A stretch of DNA of 7,469 bases from Lysobacterales bacterium (GTDB lineage Bacteria; Pseudomonadota; Gammaproteobacteria; Xanthomonadales; SZUA-36), in the NCBI GenBank assembly GCA_021648045.1, contig JAKITM010000111.1, positions 1 through 7,469 on the forward strand, in the 5' to 3' direction. Positions 1 through 3,156 of the stretch are shown here, piece by piece. Each line of letters starts with the position of its first letter. Position 1 is the stretch's first letter. A model generated the notes under the pieces. It did no database searches. It had not been told where the DNA came from and saw only the letters and a list, made by a program, of their open reading frames with translations. Position numbers and translations under genes: made by a program.

Positions 1-16
1 CGGGGGCTTGCCCCCG
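1..16. repeat. Left hairpin 1 (CGGGGG-CTTG-CCCCCG)
   Basis: A perfect 6-bp GC stem closes a CTTG loop. It lies at the very start of the window. It may be the outer left-end hairpin of the IS, or a structure in the flank; no T tract follows, so it is not a typical terminator by itself. Confidence 0.6.
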
Positions 17-29
17 AGCTGAATAGCGT

Positions 30-51
30 AAAATGGGACTTGTCCCATTTT
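30..51. repeat. Left hairpin 2 of the IS200-like element
   Basis: AAAATGGGA, loop CTTG, TCCCATTTT: a perfect 9-bp stem (10 bp if the C and G of the loop pair), ending 14 bases before the tnpA ATG at 66. In known IS200 elements, left-end stem-loops stop incoming transcription or hide the ribosome binding site; the A tract before and T tract after this stem would fit a two-way terminator. The role here is inferred. Confidence 0.65.
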
Positions 52-65
52 TGGCTGTTCTGCTT

Positions 66-510
66 ATGGAGCTACAGAGAAATACGCATCACGTTTATCG
101 GTTAATGTATCACTTTGTATGGATACCCAAGTATCGTCACAAGGTGTTTAGTGAGCCATATAGGGGCACATTAAAAGCTATAATCGAGAAGATTGGGTTT
201 GACTATGACATAGATTGTTGTGGAGTTGGAGGTGCCGGAGGATCATATTCATATGGTTGTTCGGAGCGAGCCGAAAATGTCTCCGAGCAAGATCATGCAA
301 ATTGTGAAAAGTATCTCGGCACGAGAATTTTTCCGCCATTATCCGGAGATAAAGAAACGATATTTTTGGGGCGGTAAGTTATGGACGCAGAGTTATTTTG
401 TGGAAACGATTGGCAATGCCAATGAAGAGGCTATAAGGAAGTATGTGCAAAACCAACTAGTGGGACTGGATAAGCATGAAGCGAAGTACCACCAATTGGG
501 GCTACTATAA
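66..510 (+). pseudogene. tnpA: IS200/IS605-family transposase TnpA (Y1 HUH), frameshifted
   Basis: This is a small single-strand DNA transposase that would cut and rejoin the element's ends through a phosphotyrosine link. The N-terminal part reads from ATG 66 (MELQRNTHHVYRL...YHFVWIPKYRHKVF) in one frame up to about 216. The rest continues in the next frame with the HUH motif H-I-H at 244-252 (DHIHMVV) and the probable catalytic Tyr codon at 442-444 (IRKYVQNQ), ending at TAA 508-510. Dropping one T in the TGTTGTGG stretch (216-223) joins the parts into a continuous 147-aa protein reading IDCVELEVPEDHIHM, close to the usual length of about 150 aa. An upstream in-frame ATG at 33 lies inside a hairpin and is less likely as the start. 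The frame change is not on a slippery homopolymer, so I read it as a mutation or a sequencing error, not programmed frameshifting. Confidence 0.85.
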
Positions 511-534
511 AACTCGGTAGCTTGCTGCCGAGTT
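511..534 (+). repeat. Right-end hairpin of the IS200-like element, possible terminator
   Basis: AACTCGGTAG, loop CTTG, CTGCCGAGTT: a 10-bp stem with one G-T wobble, starting right after the tnpA stop codon. The position matches the right-end hairpin recognised by IS200/IS605 transposases. The short CTTTAT after it is too weak to make a confident terminator call. Confidence 0.65.
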
Positions 535-540
535 CTTTAT

Positions 541-800
541 ATGATTGATTATGTATTGTACGCATTATTGTCTACCTCTTAATGAAATATTAGAGGCGAC
601 AACTATCCTGACACAGGGGGGTTTAGTACAATGTTAGTGCGTTTGCTATTCTTGCCGTTAACGGTTTTTTCTGAAGGTCACTGTTACAGGATTAAAAGCC
701 GCCGCGGTAGTTTTGGTTACGCCCTAGGGTAGCCACCGGGCGACAAACTTGCTACCGGGCTTTTTGCCCTGAAAATCTTTGGGCTGTCCGCGTGTATTTG
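541..800. other. Gene-free stretch between the IS and the cassette array
   Basis: I see no convincing coding region in these 260 bases. The stretch holds a hairpin at 575-596 (CCTCTTAAT / ATTAGAGG, one bulged T), a CCGTTAACGG palindrome at 655-664 followed by six T, and a plus-strand terminator at 721-765. A TACAAT at 627-632 with CTGACA at 608-613 looks promoter-like, but the 13-base spacing is too short. It could be the remains of a further cassette or hold a small RNA; neither can be shown from the sequence. Confidence 0.4.
721..765 (+). terminator. Candidate intrinsic terminator, plus strand
   Basis: GCCC and GGTAGC (721-724, 728-733, separated by a TAG bulge) pair with GCTACC and GGGC (751-760), followed directly by TTTTT (761-765). 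The stem has 10 bp and the loop 17 bases. No plus-strand gene is visible just upstream apart from the IS, so the transcript it would end is unknown. Confidence 0.5.
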
Positions 801-814
801 CCTTGTTATGTGTG
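781..814 (-). other. Candidate attC half site (R'' side) after the exported-protein gene
   Basis: Four bases after the stop codon of the 101-aa gene, the minus strand reads CACACATAACAAGGC and then ACACGCGGACAGCCC. ATAAC followed by five bases and a GC-rich arm resembles the 5' half of the two attC sites further right. I could not find a matching 3' arm or a GTTRRRY core downstream, so the site is either truncated, diverged or a false match. Confidence 0.3.
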
Positions 815-818
815 TTTT

Positions 819-1124
819 TCATTTGAAGTTTGGGGATGCTTTTCTTGGCATTTTTTGGAGTTTTTCAATAACATTTTTGGGCCCAGTTACCCATATTTGA
901 ACAGGAAAGGACTCCAGAACCACTATGTCCCTAAGAATTCCCTTTTTTTCTAGGTCTTGAACCATTTCTAAGATTGGATCAGGATGCTCAGCACTCCCAA
1001 TTATAAGTACACTCTCGACTTCTTCAACTATTGTTGAGTCACTAGCGTAAACTAATGCTCCTCCTACAAAGCTCAGAGCCAATAGGTAGACAATAGCAGT
1101 TGCCTTCAATTTTCTAATAAGCAT
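819..1124 (-). CDS. Small exported protein of unknown function (101 aa)
   Basis: I do not recognise this protein. Residues 1-27 form a clear signal peptide: MLIRK, then a hydrophobic stretch (ATAIVYLLALSFVGGALVYA), with likely cleavage after ALVYA, leaving about 74 residues. The mature part is acidic at first (TIVEEVESV), then alternates short beta-like and helical segments (LIIGSA, ILEMVQDLEKKGI, DIVVLESFPVQIWV, NVIEKLQKM). There is no cysteine in the mature part. I chose ATG 1124 because GAGGG lies 8 bases upstream; a GTG at 1133 would give three more residues but overlaps that binding site. It lies 78 bp after the membrane-protein gene on the same strand and may be co-transcribed with it. 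The signal peptide suggests a periplasmic or outer-surface role. Confidence 0.7.
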   Translation of the reverse strand: MLIRKLKATAIVYLLALSFVGGALVYASDSTIVEEVESVLIIGSAEHPDPILEMVQDLEKKGILRDIVVLESFPVQIWVTGPKNVIEKLQKMPRKASPNFK

Positions 1125-1202
1125 AACTATCACCCTCTATCCCAAACACCAAATCTAAATGCCATGAAGAACTGTCTAGGTTAATTGACCTTATGTGTGA
1201 TT

Positions 1203-1631
1203 TCATGTGCGTGCTCGCTTTGCCATCCGCCAATGAAAAAAGAATACTACTGATGCAATAAGAACAATGATAAAAGATCTGAGCATGCTCATAATTGATT
1301 CTGTTTTCATTCGTTTTTCCGCCATTTCTAAATTCCGTTTATTATTCGCTTGAATCAGTTTGTTTCTTTCATCATCACTAGCTATGCTCTTTTGCACAGG
1401 GGGAGGGGGAGGTGGTAATGGTTGGCCTGCCACTATAGGTATTGTTGGGTTTATACTCATAACCCCATGACTAGAAAACTGCGGAGGATAATGCATTATT
1501 GGGGTATTCATGGTTGATGGAAATGAAACTTTAACGGCATTGTATAAAAATATGCCACTAAATATGCTCAAGCACCCCAGAGAAACGAAACTCACAGATA
1601 ATGCATATATTTGCAATAATTTTTCATTCAT
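1203..1631 (-). CDS. Two-pass membrane protein with proline-rich linker (142 aa), unknown function
   Basis: I recognise no named family. The protein has a hydrophobic segment at about residues 8-33 and a second at about 117-134 ending in WRMAKRART, a positive tail expected to stay in the cytoplasm. Between them lie a Met/Pro-rich stretch (38-70), a proline run at 71-78 (PLPPPPPP), and a highly charged, probably helical segment (84-112, DDERNKLIQANNKRNLEMAEKR). Both ends probably face the cytoplasm with the linker outside, or the first segment acts as a signal anchor. The start ATG at 1631 has AGGA 9 bases upstream. A perfect 6-bp palindrome lies 32 bases upstream of the start. By position it is the first gene of the putative third cassette; the exported-protein gene follows it. 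Confidence 0.7.
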   Translation of the reverse strand: MNEKLLQIYALSVSFVSLGCLSIFSGIFLYNAVKVSFPSTMNTPIMHYPPQFSSHGVMSINPTIPIVAGQPLPPPPPPVQKSIASDDERNKLIQANNKRNLEMAEKRMKTESIMSMLRSFIIVLIASVVFFFHWRMAKRART

Positions 1632-1662
1632 TCAAAATAATCCTATTCAAATAACATAATTA

Positions 1663-1678
1663 CTATGTGATTACATAG
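1663..1678. promoter_or_regulatory. Inverted repeat CTATGT-N4-ACATAG, possible operator
   Basis: A perfect 6+6 bp palindrome lies upstream of the 142-aa membrane-protein gene. On the minus strand it falls inside the 17-base gap between TTGATT and TAATTA, a poor -35/-10 pair. A repressor site is one reading; chance in AT-rich DNA is another. Confidence 0.3.
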
Positions 1679-1696
1679 AAATCAACAATATTAGAC

Positions 1697-1770
1697 ACAC
1701 AATGTTCAGCTAAGTTGCCAGTTGGGCCGCGTAGCGTCACAACTGGTCAATCTTGAGCGGCAAGTTAGAT
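1697..1770 (-). other. attC recombination site of cassette 2
   Basis: On the minus strand R'' is ATCTAAC (1770-1764, fits RYYYAAC), followed by a 5-base spacer. The left arm is GCTCAAGATTGACCAGTTG (1758-1740), then a 15-base loop, then the right arm CAACTGGCAACTTAGC (1724-1709), and a second 5-base spacer. The arms pair over 16 bp without a mismatch once three bases (C, A, A) of the left arm are left unpaired; such extrahelical bases are the hallmark by which integron integrases recognise folded attC. R'' is the exact reverse complement of GTTAGAT at the start of cassette 2 (2083-2077). The R' core reads ATTGTGT, not GTTRRRY, so the crossover G appears mutated to A. Confidence 0.85.
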
Positions 1771-1787
1771 TGCACTTTCACTTAGCA

Positions 1788-2057
1788 CTAGTATTTTTCA
1801 CGAAGCACCTCATCACCATTCGATGTAATAAGAAACCCGACTGTTAAAAGGTTTGGTTTTGCGAACACTTCCACTACCTCACGTTCCCCACATTTATTTA
1901 CGAACGAACCTGATAGGAAGGTGGTTTTGGAACTCGCCAGCTTTGAATTGTTGAAATCCTTCAAATCGCTATCAATATAAAGCTTCGCACCACCGAACCA
2001 AGAATTCAAAAGCCGTATTTCCGAATCCGATCTTTTTATTATCCACGGGCTCTGCAT
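1788..2057 (-). CDS. Hypothetical cassette-encoded protein (89 aa)
   Basis: I do not recognise this protein. It is a soluble-looking small protein with no signal peptide or membrane segment. It appears mostly beta-rich with alternating patterns (SEIRLLNSWFGGAKLYID, EVVEVFAKPNLLTVGFLIT), a single cysteine (CGE), and a charged C-terminus (DEVLREKY). The ATG at 2057 has a good ribosome binding site (GGGGA, 6 bases upstream). The start lies 25 bases inside the cassette core GTT (2083-2081), and the stop lies 17 bases before the R'' of its attC, the normal compact layout of a cassette gene. No promoter is obvious apart from weak candidates in the MITE upstream. Confidence 0.75.
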   Translation of the reverse strand: MQSPWIIKRSDSEIRLLNSWFGGAKLYIDSDLKDFNNSKLASSKTTFLSGSFVNKCGEREVVEVFAKPNLLTVGFLITSNGDEVLREKY

Positions 2058-2083
2058 GACTTATCCCCGTAATGTAATCTAAC

Positions 2084-2211
2084 GAGGTTGTAGAAAAACC
2101 TCCGAATATTAAAAAACCCTATTTATAGTAAAAAATATATCCTTAATAATCAATGTGATATACCTCACGATTTTCAATAAAATAGGGCATTTGGGGTTTT
2201 TCTACAGCCTC
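2084..2211. mobile_element. MITE-like element (128 bp) inserted in an attC core
   Basis: The ends are near-perfect inverted repeats: GAGGTTGTAGAAAAACC (2084-2100) against the complement of GGTTTTTCTACAGCCTC (2195-2211), 16 of 17 matching. A second internal pair is CCCTATTT (2117-2124) and AAATAGGG (2180-2187). The interior is AT-rich and codes for nothing. It is flanked by a direct AAC duplication (2081-2083 and 2212-2214), consistent with a 3-bp target duplication. Ends of the form GAGGCTGT-GAAAAA are common in DDE-transposase insertion sequences, so it is probably moved in trans by such an enzyme; I cannot name the family. Confidence 0.75.
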
Positions 2212-2281
2212 AACGACCAAGCTGTGCGGCGCAAACGAAGCGCAGCGTAGTTTGCGTCCGAACGAGCGTATTGTTATGGCT
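2212..2281 (-). other. attC recombination site of cassette 1, R' core split by the MITE
   Basis: On the minus strand R'' is AGCCATAAC (2281-2273), followed by a 5-base spacer. The left arm is GCTCGTTCGGACGCAAAC (2267-2250), then a 13-base loop, then the right arm GTTTGCGCCGCACAGC (2236-2221), TTGGTC, and GTT (2214-2212). The arms pair over about 15 of 16 positions with two extrahelical bases (C and A) in the left arm. The sequence after GTT is now the MITE end (GAGG). If the MITE and one GTT copy are removed, the core reads GTTAGAT, a perfect GTTRRRY. R'' is the exact complement of GTTATGGCT at the beginning of cassette 1, which marks both as ends of one cassette. Confidence 0.9.
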
Positions 2282-2768
2282 TGTTTGCATACAGCACCAG
2301 TGAATATCCGTTGTCACTCTGGTATGCAGCACCAAGCCTGTTAAAATTATACTGAGAAAATAAATGATGCATCGAATCGTTATTTTCTCTGGTTGTTGCG
2401 TAACAGCTTGAGCCGCTGAGATATGTAACAACTGCCTTCATTAAGCTATGCCCAAGGCCTTTTCCTCTTGCTTCCGGCTTCACATACAACCAACCTAGCT
2501 CGTAATTAAAACTATCACTTTTTTCAGCTACCCCTGCTTTTGAGAAAACAGCTTCTTTATAGCCGTTGTTTGGGTGTTTAATTGCTCCAACAGCAATGCA
2601 CTCACTTTCAGTAATAAATACCAAAGCCTCGGCTTGCTCTATACGTTGACGAAGCCCGTGAGGAGTAACTTCTCCACCTTCTTCAACTAATTTTTGAAAT
2701 GCATCCAATTCATCAGGAGCACATTCTGTTGGTTTTTTGACTACGGCATCCATTTTCTTTTTAGCCAT
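2274..2768 (-). CDS. GNAT-family N-acetyltransferase, integron cassette gene (164 aa)
   Basis: This is a cytoplasmic acyl-CoA-dependent acetyltransferase of the GNAT fold; the substrate cannot be told from the sequence. The acetyl-CoA binding motif A is at residues 91-110 (LGWLYVKPEA, then RGKGLG at 101-106 holding the pyrophosphate loop). Motif B follows (ATTRENNDSMHHLFSQYNF, 124-142), and a C-terminal strand (YSLVLY) closes the fold. Length is normal for a single GNAT domain. The start ATG (2768) lies in the cassette core GTT-ATG-GCT, and the TAA stop lies in the attC R'' box (CCA-TAA-C), so the ORF fills the cassette end to end. There is no Shine-Dalgarno sequence before it; a second ATG at codon 6 also lacks a good one. 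The N-terminus is lysine-rich. As the first cassette it would be the best expressed. Confidence 0.88.
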   Translation of the reverse strand: MAKKKMDAVVKKPTECAPDELDAFQKLVEEGGEVTPHGLRQRIEQAEALVFITESECIAVGAIKHPNNGYKEAVFSKAGVAEKSDSFNYELGWLYVKPEARGKGLGHSLMKAVVTYLSGSSCYATTRENNDSMHHLFSQYNFNRLGAAYQSDNGYSLVLYANKP

Positions 2769-2776
2769 AACTTTGA

Positions 2777-2802
2777 TTTATACAGCCAAACCTGAATATC
2801 AA
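2777..2802 (-). promoter_or_regulatory. Candidate promoter for the GNAT cassette gene
   Basis: On the minus strand a TTGATA (2802-2797) and a TATAAA (2782-2777) are 14 bases apart, short of the usual 16-18. The -10 box ends 8 bases before the ATG, so a transcript from here would begin at or next to the start codon and be leaderless. That matches the missing ribosome binding site. Confidence 0.35.
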
Positions 2803-2819
2803 GCCATAGTTCTGTATAA
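2778..2819. repeat. Inverted repeat TTATACAG ... CTGTATAA
   Basis: Perfect 8-bp arms at 2778-2785 and 2812-2819 are separated by 26 bases, spanning the candidate promoter. It may be an operator pair or part of an integrase-binding region. The arms contain CTGT/ACAG but not with the 8-base spacing of a LexA box. Confidence 0.4.
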
Positions 2820-3103
2820 GAATTTTCATTAGTCATATCGTGCTATCAATCCCATTGATTTGCAAGCGAAAATATTAATTGCTAACTAGAGATAAATAAA
2901 TAGGTAGAAATATCCTCAGATAAAATCGGTAAACCCCTACTTAAACGGGGGTAAGTCGTTGATATTGGCTTTACAGAAACCTAGCTAGCATAAATAGGAA
3001 GAATTACGGCGGTATATGTTTTTCTGGGATTATTGACCGAAAGATTCATAATTTAACAGCAAAATCGGAAATCCCCTTTTCGAGTCCAGTTTTTCCACCA
3101 CAC
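2820..3103. other. Gene-free region between the cassette array and the rpoC terminator
   Basis: No coding region is evident. A short hairpin, ACCCC / GGGGT, lies at 2933-2952 with a 10-base loop. A 16-base direct repeat, AAAATCGGWAAWCCCC, occurs at 2922-2937 and 3061-3076 (14 of 16 identical). No integron integrase or recognisable remnant of one is seen on either strand. Confidence 0.5.
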
Positions 3104-3130
3104 AATAAAAAGCCCCCAAAAAGGGGGCTT
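3104..3130 (-). terminator. Intrinsic terminator of the rpoBC operon
   Basis: On the minus strand AAGCCCCC, a five-T loop, and GGGGGCTT form a perfect 8-bp stem (3130-3110), running into TTTTATT. It starts 26 bases after the rpoC stop codon. It isolates the RNA polymerase operon from the cassettes downstream, so those need their own promoter. Confidence 0.92.
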
Positions 3131-3156
3131 GAATTTCTACTTGGTTTGTTCGAGAC

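Larger units (their letters stand above)
1..540 (+). mobile_element. IS200/IS605-family insertion sequence, ends approximate
   Basis: The segment holds a single Y1 HUH transposase gene bracketed by subterminal hairpins: 1-16 and 30-51 on the left, 511-534 on the right. It has no terminal inverted repeats, which is the layout of IS200-type elements that move as single strands and make no target duplication. The left boundary may lie at or before base 1, and the right boundary is placed a few bases after the right hairpin by analogy. No second gene (tnpB) is present, so it is the tnpA-only kind. Because the transposase is frameshifted, the copy is probably not autonomous. Confidence 0.75.
1703..2771 (-). 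mobile_element. Integron gene-cassette array without integrase (cassettes 1 and 2)
   Basis: Two cassettes are delimited by core sites. Cassette 1 runs from TT 2770 to G 2214 (557 bp). Cassette 2 runs from TT 2082 to position 1703 (380 bp without the MITE). In each, the first bases are the exact complement of the R'' box of that cassette's own attC (9 of 9 and 7 of 7 bases), which is how circular cassettes are built. All genes point the same way. No tyrosine recombinase gene of the intI kind exists in the window, and the 380 bp before rpoC's end have no room for one. A possible third cassette with two genes continues to about 781. Confidence 0.8.
2763..2820 (-). other. Left junction of the array, attI-like or secondary integration site
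   Basis: On the minus strand the bases before the first cassette read AAATCAAAG, then TTATGGC. The end of attI1 of class 1 integrons, AAACAAAG before TTRRRY, is similar. The string TATGGCT also occurs 39 bases upstream (AACTATGGCTTG near 2802-2814), as a direct repeat such as attI sites can carry. With no intI next to it, this could be a relic attI or a chance secondary target. Confidence 0.4.

Noticed and set aside
480..565. Minus-strand ATG at 565 with AGAGGT 8 bases upstream, possibly a gene cut by the IS
   Set aside because: The ribosome binding site is good, but only about 8 codons lie outside the IS before the frame enters the hairpin, so nothing can be recognised and chance cannot be excluded.
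690..814. A complete third attC between the exported-protein gene and the IS
   Set aside because: The R''-like ATAAC and a GC-rich arm are present, but no complementary arm and no GTTRRRY core can be found on the minus strand, so only a half site is reported.
2210..2431. Minus-strand open frame of 73 codons overlapping the GNAT gene
   Set aside because: It overlaps the GNAT gene in another frame and runs through the attC stem; the GNAT reading is clearly the real one.
2778..2819. LexA (SOS) box, because CTGTATA and ATACAG occur near the attI-like site
   Set aside because: A LexA box needs CTGT-N8-ACAG. Neither CTGT is followed by ACAG at that distance; the arms are 26 bases apart.
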